Positions 8,562-18,148 of a stretch of 64,000 nucleotides of DNA are shown here, piece by piece. The notes under the pieces were generated by a model. The model did not search any database. It was given only the letters and a program-made list of their open reading frames with translations, and had not been told where the DNA came from. Origin of the DNA: CAMCXE01 sp046347475 (GTDB taxonomy: Bacteria; Pseudomonadota; Gammaproteobacteria; Pseudomonadales; Cellvibrionaceae); the NCBI GenBank assembly GCA_046347475.1, contig JAXMGD010000006.1, positions 1-64,000 of the forward strand. Reading direction: 5' to 3'. Each line of letters begins with the position of its first letter. Within the stretch, counting starts at the first letter, position 1. Made by a program: the position numbers and the translations under genes.

Positions 8562-9755
8562 TTATTGGCGTTTACGCTGCCAGCCAAGGGATTTTAAGTA
8601 TAGGGACACATTTTGAGAACAATTTGCCCCAGCAGGAACAGCGTCCGTGCACAGTTTAGGATTTGTGCGAGAGCGACCGTTTGCAGCCATGGCTTCTACG
8701 TCTAATTTAATTGCAGCAAAGGTATTACTTTCAACGTCTGTCGCCAAGCACAAATCACCTTGGAGATAGGTGCAAATTACGCTGCTGTTAGTGCTAACAC
8801 CCCCTGTACCTCTATCACCATGGCAATTGAAACAAGCCCCATTACCAACCGTTTTATAAAGATTTTCGCCGCTTGCCAACAGGGGGGCGACAGTCTTAAC
8901 CAGGTAGGCGGCTGTATTAGCCGCACAACCGTTAGCGCCAGTGCAGCTGCTATGGTTCATATCAACGGTGGGGATAATTCGGGTTAGGTCGGCCTCAGTG
9001 TAAAGACGTGGATCAATACCTGCGGAGGTGCCACCCTGGCCTCGGTCGCCGTGACAGCCAGCACAACTGCCCTCGAACGTGCTTTTTCCTAGCGCCGCAT
9101 CCCCACCGCTACTGGAAGACGAGCTGGAGCTGGAGGACGAAGAGCTTGAGGATGAGCTTGAGCTGGATGAGGAGCTGGAGCTGGAAGAAGATGAGCCGGT
9201 GCTAGATGTTGAGCTTGTAGAGGTGCTGGTACTGGTAGAGGAGGAACTAGAACTTGATGAGCTTGCTACACCGCTGGACGAAGAGCTTGAGCTTGATGAA
9301 GAACTACTGGAACTGGATGAAGAGCTTGAGCTTGAGGAGGAGCTGGACGAGGTAATAGTTGCCCCGGTTGAACTACTAGAGCTTGAGCTAGAACTGGAGC
9401 TAGTGGTGGGCTTGTTAAACCAGGCTTTCATAAAGGCTGCAGTTTCCACAGAACAGGCGCCAGTACATTTGGGTGATTCGCCTTCTGCCACTGGTGGCAT
9501 CTGTTGGGCGATGTAACTACGAGTAATTGCCCCTGCGTTTTCTTCGGTAATCGGATAAGACCCTTCGCCCGGCCCACGCCCATGGCAACCCGCACAGCCC
9601 ATTTTATCGTAGTACTCCGCCCCCGCATTCCCAGCATAATCATTCTTGGTCACTGGCACCTTATCGCCACAGCCAACAAGGCCGGCTAGGGTTAGCACTA
9701 ATAACGAGCCTGCACCCAGATTACCCAGGTGATGAAAAAGGCGGGAAACGGACAT
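8562..9755 (-). CDS. triheme c-type cytochrome lipoprotein with long polyserine linker
   Basis: With the ATG at 9755 the protein has 397 residues. It has a lipoprotein signal peptide with lipobox LVGC (Cys29) and a first cytochrome c domain with CAGCH at 54-58. An almost pure Ser/Thr linker of about 100 residues follows (roughly nt 9106-9400). A C-terminal diheme part carries CAGCH (about 230) and CFNCH (about 308). The C-terminal part is closely related to the neighbouring frameshifted gene, which lacks the first heme domain. Polyserine linkers of this sort are common in secreted proteins of Cellvibrio and Saccharophagus. Electron transfer at the outer membrane is expected, for example to surface redox enzymes, but the partner is unknown. 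The longer frame starting at 9800 has no signal-peptide-like start and was not chosen. Confidence 0.88.
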   Translation of the reverse strand: MSVSRLFHHLGNLGAGSLLVLTLAGLVGCGDKVPVTKNDYAGNAGAEYYDKMGCAGCHGRGPGEGSYPITEENAGAITRSYIAQQMPPVAEGESPKCTGACSVETAAFMKAWFNKPTTSSSSSSSSSSSTGATITSSSSSSSSSSSSSSSSSSSSSSSSSSGVASSSSSSSSSTSTSTSTSSTSSTGSSSSSSSSSSSSSSSSSSSSSSSSSSSSSGGDAALGKSTFEGSCAGCHGDRGQGGTSAGIDPRLYTEADLTRIIPTVDMNHSSCTGANGCAANTAAYLVKTVAPLLASGENLYKTVGNGACFNCHGDRGTGGVSTNSSVICTYLQGDLCLATDVESNTFAAIKLDVEAMAANGRSRTNPKLCTDAVPAGANCSQNVSLYLKSLGWQRKRQ

Positions 9756-10048
9756 ACTCAACTCCAAATCTGACAAATACGTGCTGCAGGGCCAGCACAA
9801 AACTAAAAAACCATCCCCTCATTTTATACTGCTTTGGCCACAAACGCGCCGCACACACACGCAGTGGCGTGTGCGTTAGTGCACAGTCTTCCTGGCCTGG
9901 CGGCTTTGCATGGGCCGGGCGGGTGAATTCCATTCGTCGCATAATTAGCTTAACGCCTTGAATTCACGGGGGATTGGGTTATTTTTCATTAAGCCGCACA
10001 GAATTTGTGCACCCATAAGACGTTTTGGCGCTGGACCCCGTATTTGTT

Positions 10049-10627
10049 ATGACTTTTGATCACTTTGCCCAGTGGCGCCAAACCCTTATAGAGGTACGTC
10101 AATCCGAGCCGTGTAGCCTTGAGCTGCGGGATTTTTTAAGCGGAAAAATTCATCATTTACATAGGGCAATACACTTACCCTGTGATGAGCGGGTTGAAGC
10201 CTTGGCGATTTATGTGATGAATTATGTTGAGCAGGTGCCCACGCAATTAAAAACCCTTGCCCGCGCTTTGCAGCAAACAGAAGCGCTGCCCAACAGCGAA
10301 TATTTTTTACAAATTGCCTGCGATTTTTTTACCCATCAACCAGAATTAATTGCTCAAGGTGGCGGCTGGATTACACTTTTGGCGGAGGCCTATTTAGCGC
10401 ACCGGGTGGTGGAGGAACTCTACGACCGCGCTAATTTACACGGCTATTTTCCAGCGATTACTCAGGCTACGGTGCAGGCCAATATTATTGTGCACGGCGT
10501 ATTGGGGGAGGCGTTTGCCAATCAACTGGATATGGCGGTGTTTTACGCGGCGGAAAGCTTATATCCTGTAGCCCGCCCGCCGGTCTTAAGCCTCGTCAAC
10601 ACTAAGGCTTCAGCGCCTTTGCATTAG
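10049..10627 (+). CDS. conserved hypothetical protein
   Basis: The start was set at the ATG at 10049, giving 192 residues; the open frame extends to a TTG at 10025. The protein has no signal peptide, no membrane segment and no recognised catalytic motif. Its composition suggests an alpha-helical soluble protein, with leucine-rich helices and several acidic-basic pairs. It is transcribed away from the cytochrome gene and ends before a bidirectional terminator. I do not recognise the family. Confidence 0.65.
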   Translation: MTFDHFAQWRQTLIEVRQSEPCSLELRDFLSGKIHHLHRAIHLPCDERVEALAIYVMNYVEQVPTQLKTLARALQQTEALPNSEYFLQIACDFFTHQPELIAQGGGWITLLAEAYLAHRVVEELYDRANLHGYFPAITQATVQANIIVHGVLGEAFANQLDMAVFYAAESLYPVARPPVLSLVNTKASAPLH

Positions 10628-10716
10628 GATTTTTACCCTGGAATGTATTGGTTACGTTCAGCCAGGTAATAAGACCCGTTGTTGCGTATTTCACAAAGCC
10701 CATAAAATTACCCGTT

Positions 10717-10747
10717 ACAAAAAAGCCACCCGAAGGTGGCTTTTTTA
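10717..10747. terminator. bidirectional intrinsic terminator
   Basis: A perfect GCCACC/GGTGGC stem with a CGAA loop is flanked by six A on the left and six T on the right. It can terminate both the plus-strand gene ending at 10627 and the minus-strand RND operon ending at 10757. Confidence 0.88.
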
Positions 10748-10756
10748 TGGCTGCTT

Positions 10757-13700
10757 TTACGCCTGGGCTTCGGCTTCCGCTTCAAGTTCTTTGAGATGTT
10801 TTTGATCGGCGGCGTGATCCTTGGCAATTAAAACATAAACCGCCGGTAACACAAATAAAGTCATGATGGTGCCGATGGTCATGCCAAATACCAATACTAG
10901 GCCGATGGAATTGCGCGCTTCGGCGCCTGCGCCGCTGGCAAAAATTAGCGGTGTGTGGCCTGCGATGGTGGCGATACTGGTCATTAATACGGGCCGTAAA
11001 CGCACCACCGCGGCTTGTCGAATGGCCTCAATTTTCTCCAGCCCCTGCTCCTGCAAGCGATTGGCAAATTCCACCACCAAAATGCCGTTGCGCGCAATTA
11101 AGCCGACCAGCGTTACCAGTCCCACTTGTGAATAAATATTCATGGTGCAGGTAAAGGCGTCTGTGTAATAAGGCATGGGCGCGGGGATTTTTAAAAAGGT
11201 AAAAATTAACGCGCCGAATAATGCCAGTGGCACTGAGCCGGCCAGAATAACGATTGGGTCTCGAAAGCTGTTGTATTGAGCCGCTAAGACCAAAAAGATC
11301 ATCACCATGGCAAAGCTAAAGGCGGGCACAAAGGTATTGCCTTCGCGGCGCAATTGGCGGGATTCACCGGTGTGGTCGATGGTGTAGTTTTTCGGCAGCA
11401 TTTGGCGCGCTTCGTTTTCCAGCCAGCTTAAGGGGCCATCGATGGGGCCCATGGGTACAGCGCTAATTTTCACCGAATTTAATTGCTGCATACGGTTAAT
11501 AGAGCGAGGCACCGTTTCGTGTTGGATGCTGGCAATTTCATCCACGCGAATTAAATTGCCCTTGGGGCCATGGATGTAGAGATTTTTTAAATCATCGGGC
11601 GTTAAGCGCTCGCCGCGTTTTACCTGCGGAATAACCTTATAACTCTGCCCCGCCATATTAAAGCGGTTCACATAACCACCGCCTAATAAGGTGCTTAAAT
11701 CGTTTACCACGGTTTGTAAGTTAAGGCCGAGATCGGCGACTTTTTCGCGGTCGATGGCGAGCTCATATTGCGGTTGGTCGAATTTCACGTCGATTAAGCT
11801 AAATGCAAACTGCCCGCTGGTATTCATTTTTTGCTGCAATTTAACGGCGTAATCATTTATTTCTTTGATGTCTGCTGTAGAGCTTATGACTAATTCCACC
11901 GGGAAATCGCCGCCGCCGGGCAAAGGCGGCGGGGTAATAGGCAGGATCCGCACGCCAGACATTTTGCTCAGGTTTTGTTGCACCTCGGGCAGAATTTCAA
12001 ACACCGAACGGTCCCGCTCATTCCAGGGTTTGGTCACCATGCCGGAGAAACCGCCGGTGGGGAAGGTAATTTGAAAGGTGAAGTCCGTTTCCGGTACACC
12101 CATAAAAGTTTTATTCACCTGCTTGGCATAAAAGCTGGACTGGTCAATGGTGGCGTTAGCCGGTGCATCCACAATACCGAAAATAACCCCCTGATCTTCC
12201 ATGGGCGCAAGCTCACGGGCGGACATTAAAAACATGGGGATGCAGGCTAAGGAAATTAACACCCAAAACACATATACGCCTGAGCGCGAGCGTAATACGC
12301 CATTTAATTTGCGGCTGTAATAGGCTTGAAAGCGATCGAATAGTTTAGCCAGCGGCGCTTCGATGGTTTTATGGGGCTTTAATAATCGCGACCCCAACAT
12401 TGGCGAGAGGGTAATGGCCACAATGGCGGAAATGGTTACGGCGCCTGCTAGGGTAATGGCAAATTCGCGGAATAAAGTGCCGGTTAAACCGCCTTGTAAG
12501 CCAATGGGCACATACACCGAAATCAGGGTAATAGTCATGGCAATAATCGGCCCGCCCAATTCCCGCGCCGCAACTAAGGCGGCTTTAAAGGGTTTTAGGC
12601 CCTCTTGAATATGCCGTTCGATGTTTTCCACCATTACGATGGCGTCGTCTACTACAAGCCCTACGGATAACACAATGGATAAGAGTGTTAATAGGTTGAG
12701 GGAGAAGCCAAATAATTTCATTAAAAAGATGGCGCCGATAAGCGACAGGGGAATAGCCAGAACGGGAATAATGACCGAGCGGCTAAAGCCTAAGAATAAG
12801 AAAATGACGCCGATAATAATCAGCAAGGTTTCAGTCAGGGTGGTGAATACCTCATGGATAGCGGCATTAATATATTTGGTGCCGTCGTAGGCGACGCGGC
12901 CATTTAAGCCTGTGGGCAGGTCCGCTTTAATGGCTTCCATCTCTTTGGTAACAGCTTTAATAACATCCAGTGAGTTAGCATTGGGGGCTACCCATACTCC
13001 CATAAACACCGCCGTATCGCCGGAGAAACCCACCTCTACACTGTAATCTTCAGCGCCCAATACCACATCGGCCACATCTTCTAATCGAATTACGCCTTCT
13101 TCGGTATTTTTAATGACGAGCTTTTTAAAATCCTCGACATTTTTTAAATCCGTATCAGCGCTTAGATTCACTTGCGTGTAAGCACCCCGTGTAGTGCCAA
13201 TGGCCGCTTGTACGTTATTGGCGGCGAGGGCCTGGCGTACCTCGCTAGGGGTAATATTTAAGGCGGCTAATTGAGCGCTTTTCAGCCAAATACGCATGGC
13301 AAACACGCGGCCACCCAAGACATCGGCTTTTTGTACACCGGCAATGGCAGTTAAACGCGGTTGCACGGAGCGGGTGAGGTAATCGGTTATTTGGTTTTGA
13401 TCGAGAATAGTGGAGCTAAAACTTAAATACGCCGAGGCAAATTGTGAATCCGCCGCTTCAATGACGATGGTGGGAATTTCCGCCTCGGGTGGTAAATCGC
13501 CGCGCACCTGATTCACCTTGGCGGAAATTTCCGTCATGGCTTTGAGCGGATCGTAATTTAAGCGCAAATGCACATTCACGGTGGACATGCTCATGGCGCT
13601 TTCAGAGGAAATGTAATCAATACCTCCCGCGGATGCTATGGCGCGCTCGATCGGTGTGGTAACAAAGCCGCGCACCAATTCGGCATTGGCGCCGACGTAG

Positions 13701-13849
13701 AGGGTGGAAATTTTAATCACGGCTATGTCGGAGCGCGGATATTGGCGCACCGTCATGTCGTTCCAGGATTGGATCCCGGCCAATAAAATTAACAGGCTGA
13801 CCACCAAGGCCAGCACCGGTTTACGAATAAATATATCGGTAAAATTCAT
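10757..13849 (-). CDS. RND multidrug efflux pump, inner-membrane permease
   Basis: The 1030-residue protein has the standard HAE1/AcrB layout: an N-terminal helix after MNFTDIFIRKPV, two large periplasmic loops, and twelve predicted helices in two repeats. The helix-4 region GLVVDDAIVMVENIERH contains the paired Asp of the proton relay. It exports hydrophobic or amphiphilic compounds from the periplasm and inner leaflet, driven by protons. It lies 13 bp after the adaptor gene at 13863, in the same orientation, so the two form an operon. No outer-membrane channel gene is present next to it, so a TolC-like protein encoded elsewhere is probably used. The substrates cannot be deduced. Confidence 0.93.
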   Translation of the reverse strand: MNFTDIFIRKPVLALVVSLLILLAGIQSWNDMTVRQYPRSDIAVIKISTLYVGANAELVRGFVTTPIERAIASAGGIDYISSESAMSMSTVNVHLRLNYDPLKAMTEISAKVNQVRGDLPPEAEIPTIVIEAADSQFASAYLSFSSTILDQNQITDYLTRSVQPRLTAIAGVQKADVLGGRVFAMRIWLKSAQLAALNITPSEVRQALAANNVQAAIGTTRGAYTQVNLSADTDLKNVEDFKKLVIKNTEEGVIRLEDVADVVLGAEDYSVEVGFSGDTAVFMGVWVAPNANSLDVIKAVTKEMEAIKADLPTGLNGRVAYDGTKYINAAIHEVFTTLTETLLIIIGVIFLFLGFSRSVIIPVLAIPLSLIGAIFLMKLFGFSLNLLTLLSIVLSVGLVVDDAIVMVENIERHIQEGLKPFKAALVAARELGGPIIAMTITLISVYVPIGLQGGLTGTLFREFAITLAGAVTISAIVAITLSPMLGSRLLKPHKTIEAPLAKLFDRFQAYYSRKLNGVLRSRSGVYVFWVLISLACIPMFLMSARELAPMEDQGVIFGIVDAPANATIDQSSFYAKQVNKTFMGVPETDFTFQITFPTGGFSGMVTKPWNERDRSVFEILPEVQQNLSKMSGVRILPITPPPLPGGGDFPVELVISSTADIKEINDYAVKLQQKMNTSGQFAFSLIDVKFDQPQYELAIDREKVADLGLNLQTVVNDLSTLLGGGYVNRFNMAGQSYKVIPQVKRGERLTPDDLKNLYIHGPKGNLIRVDEIASIQHETVPRSINRMQQLNSVKISAVPMGPIDGPLSWLENEARQMLPKNYTIDHTGESRQLRREGNTFVPAFSFAMVMIFLVLAAQYNSFRDPIVILAGSVPLALFGALIFTFLKIPAPMPYYTDAFTCTMNIYSQVGLVTLVGLIARNGILVVEFANRLQEQGLEKIEAIRQAAVVRLRPVLMTSIATIAGHTPLIFASGAGAEARNSIGLVLVFGMTIGTIMTLFVLPAVYVLIAKDHAADQKHLKELEAEAEAQA

Positions 13850-13862
13850 GGCGCAGCCTCAA

Positions 13863-14999
13863 TTATTTATCAGCAGGCTTGGGATTTAATTGGTATTCCG
13901 GCGCGGGGTTGCTGCTTTCTACCACGGCTTGGCCGTTAAACAATTTAAATGCCCCGGCGGCGACCACTTTTTGCCCGGCTTTAATGCCATCCAATACTTC
14001 TACAAAATCGCCGCGTTGCTCGCCGGTGCGGATAAATTGCTGGCGGGCTTTTAAGTTGTTGGGTTTTTCACCGGCTTCTACTACATAAACCGTATCGCCA
14101 AAGGGCGCATAAATAATGGCGGTGCCGGGTACGGCTAATACGTTGCGCGGTTCACTTAAGGACACCTCAACATTTACCGCCATGCCGGGGATAAGTTGAT
14201 TGTCGGCATTTTCAAGGCTGGCTTGGACGGTGGCATTGCGGGTGGTGGGGTTAATTTCGGCACCAATGGCACTGATGGTGGTTTTAAGTAGTTTGTCCGG
14301 CCCCTTGCCCAGGTCCAAGCTCACCGCCATGCCTTTTTTCAACTGCATAATCCAGGCTTGTGGGGCGGGGAAATTCACGCGTACTCGGTTGCTCGCTTGC
14401 AGGCTCACAATGGGTGCGCCCACTTGTAAGTCTTGGCCTAAATCCACTTGGCGAATACCCAGGCGGCCATCAAAAGGTGCGCGGAGAATTTTTTTCTGCA
14501 GGGTGGTTTTTAAATTATCCACATCGCCCTGGGCGGATTCCTTTTGTTGGCGGGCTAAATCCAACTCACTTTGGGAGACGGTATTTTTTTGTTTTAGCTG
14601 GCTTAAGCGCTCGAAGTTGGCCTCAGCAAGTTTTAAGCGTGCAGTGAGGGCGGCCAACTGGGCTTCTTCATTGCCCATTTCCTGCTCGATGATGACCTCA
14701 CCTGCGCGTACGTATTCGCCGGATTTAAATGCAATGCGTTTGACCTTACCGGCCACCTCGGCAGAAATCGTGATGCCTTCAGCGGCTTCAACAGTTCCTA
14801 TAGCCTTAAATACATTTGGCCAGGCCTGTTGCTCGGCCACAGCACTGGTAATGGTTTCTGGGGGCGGTGTGAAGCTTTTACCCTGTTCAATCATAAAGCC
14901 GATCTGGCCACCTTTTATGCCTGCGATGATGGCAAGGATCACCAATACAGCACCGATGCCGATCAAGATGGATTTAAGCGGAGATGTGGTTTTTGTCAT
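13863..14999 (-). CDS. RND efflux periplasmic adaptor (membrane fusion) protein
   Basis: The start was placed at the ATG at 14999, giving 378 residues; an upstream TTG at 15011 is less likely. The N-terminus is a single membrane helix. The lipoyl-like half-motifs flank a coiled-coil hairpin: GTVEAAEGITISAEVAGKV on one side and ILRAPFDGRLG on the other, with Gln/Lys/Glu-rich helices about residues 110-175 between them. Beta-barrel and membrane-proximal domains follow. The protein bridges the RND permease encoded next in the operon to an outer-membrane channel. Confidence 0.92.
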   Translation of the reverse strand: MTKTTSPLKSILIGIGAVLVILAIIAGIKGGQIGFMIEQGKSFTPPPETITSAVAEQQAWPNVFKAIGTVEAAEGITISAEVAGKVKRIAFKSGEYVRAGEVIIEQEMGNEEAQLAALTARLKLAEANFERLSQLKQKNTVSQSELDLARQQKESAQGDVDNLKTTLQKKILRAPFDGRLGIRQVDLGQDLQVGAPIVSLQASNRVRVNFPAPQAWIMQLKKGMAVSLDLGKGPDKLLKTTISAIGAEINPTTRNATVQASLENADNQLIPGMAVNVEVSLSEPRNVLAVPGTAIIYAPFGDTVYVVEAGEKPNNLKARQQFIRTGEQRGDFVEVLDGIKAGQKVVAAGAFKLFNGQAVVESSNPAPEYQLNPKPADK

Positions 15000-15826
15000 A
15001 AAACAGTCCAAACCGGGCCAAACCGGAACGTTTAAGAAGAAAGCCTAAGCTGACTAAGGTGCCATACCTGCAATACGACCGCACACACTGGCGTGAAGAG
15101 GAGGTGTAAGGCGCACAGGCAAAGGCAAAGACATGGGACAGGCAACGCCCCGGCGATTGTTGCACAGCAATACACCATACCGAAAGGTTTGTTGTGTCTT
15201 ATAGCGAAAAAAGTGTGCTCCTGGCTCGGGTGTGCCCTTTGCTGGGTATTTCACCGCGGGCGGGTTCAGTCTTGTTTAGGGCGCAATATCATCAAGTTAA
15301 GGATTATTGTCCTGTGATGCGGCCCGGGTGAAGCAAAACGCAAACAGGCCGTGTTCGATCTACCTTGGATTTAGCAGCGCTTGATCCAGCCTAGAGCGGG
15401 ATTAAATTAATGAAATCTGCCGGGCAGGCCGCCTGCGCTGAAGTTTCGGGCATGTCCTTCTGCGCTTTTGCACAAAAGCCTAACCTGGGTTTAATCCATG
15501 CGTCGCTAAAGCAAGCAAAAGACCCCGCGCCAATTTTTTAATTGAGTTGCCTGGCCTGCCGTTGCGCTAAATCAAGTCCGTATGGAGTTGGCGAACTATG
15601 GTGCGAATAAACCAAAAAAAGTCTGTGCATCGACCTGTACTCAATGTCGCCGGGTGAATAAACCTTGCTGCAAGTGGTGGTCAGTGTGGGCCAAATAAGC
15701 CGTGTTTATTTTTTGAAACAGCCCCCGTGTGCCCATGCGAGGCAGGGCTTACCGGCGGCAACTGAAGTTTTCGGTTGAAGATGTGCCGCACAGGCTTAAT
15801 CAGAGGCTCCTTACTACCCAGTTACC
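15000..15826. other. intergenic stretch with operon promoter region, no gene seen
   Basis: More than 800 bp between the divergent efflux operon and the oxidoreductase gene. The open frames present are short shadows without plausible ribosome binding sites. A box TTAATCAGAGGCTCCTTA at about 15797-15814 is a member of a repeat that recurs at 39334, 42588, 42763 and 58675. The rest shows no structure that I could interpret. Confidence 0.5.
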
Positions 15827-15947
15827 GGCATTGAATACACATTATTTCAGACACGCCGTGAATACATCCCTATAGGCTCGTCAAAAAGATCCCTCTTTTT
15901 GACGGTCTGAAATGATGTGTATTTATTGCTTCCGTACAGCTAGTAAG
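15827..15947 (+). repeat. palindromic interspersed repeat (copy 2 of the 125-bp family)
   Basis: The outer inverted arms TGAATACACATTATTTCAGAC and GTCTGAAATGATGTGTATTT enclose the segment CGCCGTGAATACATCC and an inner hairpin CGTCAAAAAG-ATCC-CTCTTTTTGACG. It is nearly identical to the copies at 3803 (opposite strand) and 39376. Its right flank TTCCGTACAGCTAGTAA is shared with the first copy, which defines the element end. It lies 40 bp before the oxidoreductase gene. Confidence 0.88.
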
Positions 15948-15986
15948 CCTTTGTTGCAAGAGAAATAATTTATTCGCGAGGATTTT

Positions 15987-16574
15987 ATGAGTAAGCGCAT
16001 TTTAGTGATTCAAGGCCACCCCGATAAAAATCCCGCTCGGCTGTGCAGTGCCTTGCTTGCCGCCTATACCCAGGGCGCCCAGGCGGCAGGCCACTCGGTG
16101 CGGCAATTAATTTTGGCGGATTTGGATTTTCCGCTGCTGCGCACAGCGGATGAATGGCAAAACGGGCCTACGCCTAAGGGGTTAATTCAAGCCCAGGAAG
16201 ATATTTTTTGGGCACAGCATTTGGTGCTATTTTTCCCCCTCTGGTTGGGGGATATGCCCGCCTTGTTAAAAGGTTTTTTAGAGCAGGTGGCGAGGCCAGG
16301 TTTTGCATTTAATGGCGATGATACTAACCCGTTTGCCCACAAAGGCTTGGCGGGCCGCTCAGCTAGGGTGGTGGTTACAATGGGGATGCCCGCTTTGGTG
16401 TACCGCTGGTATTTTCGCGCCCACAGCCTTAAATCTTTAGAGCGCAATATTTTAGGTTTTGTCGGTATAGGGCCGATTGATGAAACCCTTATTGGTATGG
16501 TGGGCGCTTTGCAGCCAAAAGATGGGCAAAAATGGTTAAATAAAATGACTGCCCTCGGGCGGCAGGGCATTTAG
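15987..16574 (+). CDS. NAD(P)H-dependent flavin oxidoreductase (Flavodoxin_2 family)
   Basis: The 195-residue cytoplasmic protein begins with ILVIQGHPDKNP, the FMN-phosphate-binding strand and loop of the Flavodoxin_2/NQO1-like family. It continues with the characteristic FFPLWLGDMPALLKGFLEQV region around residues 80-100. Members such as KefF and MdaB reduce quinones or other electrophiles with NAD(P)H by two-electron transfer. GAGGA precedes the ATG at a suitable distance. It is a single-gene unit beginning just after repeat copy 2. The exact substrate cannot be inferred. Confidence 0.85.
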   Translation: MSKRILVIQGHPDKNPARLCSALLAAYTQGAQAAGHSVRQLILADLDFPLLRTADEWQNGPTPKGLIQAQEDIFWAQHLVLFFPLWLGDMPALLKGFLEQVARPGFAFNGDDTNPFAHKGLAGRSARVVVTMGMPALVYRWYFRAHSLKSLERNILGFVGIGPIDETLIGMVGALQPKDGQKWLNKMTALGRQGI

Positions 16575-16732
16575 TGGCTTCTTAATTTCGCCGCCTTGCT
16601 CGCGCCGCGGACGTCAAACATGCAGAGTATTTCTGATAGACAAAAGCAGAGATTTTTTTACGGTCTGTCTGGCCTGTGCTGTATTTTTTACGGTCGGTGA
16701 GTTGGCAATTCTGGAGGGCCTGTGTACGCCTG

Positions 16733-18148
16733 TTAATTTTGATTCTCAGGTGTGTTTAATTGTTTTAATAACCGCCAAGCCAATAAGGCTAAAAGTGCAA
16801 CGGCGCCTATCAGTGCAAGCCAAAATAAGCCTGTCCGCCAATTAATCCCAAGCCCGGTTTTTGGTGCCGGTAGGGCGGGCGGTGTGCTGAGGGCAATTAA
16901 TTGCGCGTCGGTCCAGATAGGAGCGGGCCCGGCCGCTGTGTGTTTGGCGACTAACTGATGAAATACCTGGGCGCGATTAAAACTGCCGTTGTCATCGCTG
17001 CTGGCCAGTGTAAATGGCGGTGTATTGTTGGCGATAAATTGCAGGAGCGGTGGATGCCAGCTGAATACTAATTCCGCCGCGTCGATTGGCCCACCTGCGG
17101 CGAATTCTACCCGCCAGTACTGCGCGCGGTTGCCGTTGATATCGATAGGTTCCGCCGTTTGCCATGTGGTGCCCACTTGAGTATTAAACCAAATACCCTG
17201 ATGAATTAATTGCCAGGCATCTTGGGGCGTGGCTCGCGCGAATAGGCGCAGGCTATTGGCGTAGGGTTGGGTGCCTAAATGAATACTTATTTGCTCCGCA
17301 GGTGCGGATTCCTGGCGGCTAAATTCAAATGCACGCACGGGGTTGCCTGGGCTGTGGGCCTTAGGCGCGTAGGTGCTGGTTTGCTCCTGGGCGACTGTGC
17401 CTGCCAGGTTCCAGCGCTCGAGGGCGGCTGCGGGCGGGGTGTGGGTGAGTTGTTGTTCTTCGGCGCTGATCTGTGTGATGCGCAGGTGTTCCGCGCCGCG
17501 CAAAATGGTTAGGCGCAGGTAGGCAAACGTCTGTTTGGCCAGGGCGAGGTTAATGCGGTTGTGAATAAGGCTCTGCCCTTGCTCCTGTACCTGCACCAGG
17601 CTGCCCTGGCCGAGGCTGTGCCAGTTGAGCAGATCTTCACTGGCGTCCAGCTGTACCAACAGGAATTGATTCTGCGCATTATTTTCCCACTCGAAAATAA
17701 GCGCATTAATGTCTTGCTGAACCTCGCGCAGGTCCAATAAATAAAAATCGGCGGTCTGAGGGCTGAGGCTGTCGGTTGTGGTAATGCGCTTGAGTTGATC
17801 GCCCTGATAAAGGCTGCGGCTGATCAATACGTCTTTGAGGGCTTGGGCAGAAGTTTCCGCGGCCACCGCAAAAAAAGGCACAGTGTGATGGTTAATGTGG
17901 CTTTGAACGGTCGCCTCCTGTGGGCGCCAAGGGGTTATGGCGCTCGGTAGGGGGTTGTGTTGGCCATCCAGCACCACAAAAGACCCATCACCTGCCGGGT
18001 TGATTCGGTAAGCACTGTGATTGAGTGGCACCTGCATAAAAGTGCCTGCTTCGCCTGCAATCGTAAAGAGCGGTGTAACACTGGGCGCTGCCTGCAGAAG
18101 GGGAATAGCCGCCCAATTGATCAGTGCCATCAGCAGGAATTTATTCAT
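16733..18148 (-). CDS. DUF3999 family secreted/anchored protein
   Basis: The start at 18148 gives MNKFLLMALINWAAIPLLQA, a signal peptide, and a product of 471 residues. The body consists of beta-rich repeats. A single membrane helix near the C-terminus (WRTGLFWLALIGAVALLALLA region) is followed by a short basic/polar tail, so the protein is held in the inner membrane facing the periplasm. The gene overlaps the DUF2339 gene at ATGAATAA. These two families are regularly encoded side by side in proteobacteria, which supports both calls. The biochemical function is unknown. Confidence 0.8.
   Translation of the reverse strand: MNKFLLMALINWAAIPLLQAAPSVTPLFTIAGEAGTFMQVPLNHSAYRINPAGDGSFVVLDGQHNPLPSAITPWRPQEATVQSHINHHTVPFFAVAAETSAQALKDVLISRSLYQGDQLKRITTTDSLSPQTADFYLLDLREVQQDINALIFEWENNAQNQFLLVQLDASEDLLNWHSLGQGSLVQVQEQGQSLIHNRINLALAKQTFAYLRLTILRGAEHLRITQISAEEQQLTHTPPAAALERWNLAGTVAQEQTSTYAPKAHSPGNPVRAFEFSRQESAPAEQISIHLGTQPYANSLRLFARATPQDAWQLIHQGIWFNTQVGTTWQTAEPIDINGNRAQYWRVEFAAGGPIDAAELVFSWHPPLLQFIANNTPPFTLASSDDNGSFNRAQVFHQLVAKHTAAGPAPIWTDAQLIALSTPPALPAPKTGLGINWRTGLFWLALIGAVALLALLAWRLLKQLNTPENQN

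Noticed and set aside
9079..9516. 145-residue acidic frame on the plus strand
   Set aside because: Lies opposite the serine linker of the triheme cytochrome lipoprotein; a shadow frame.
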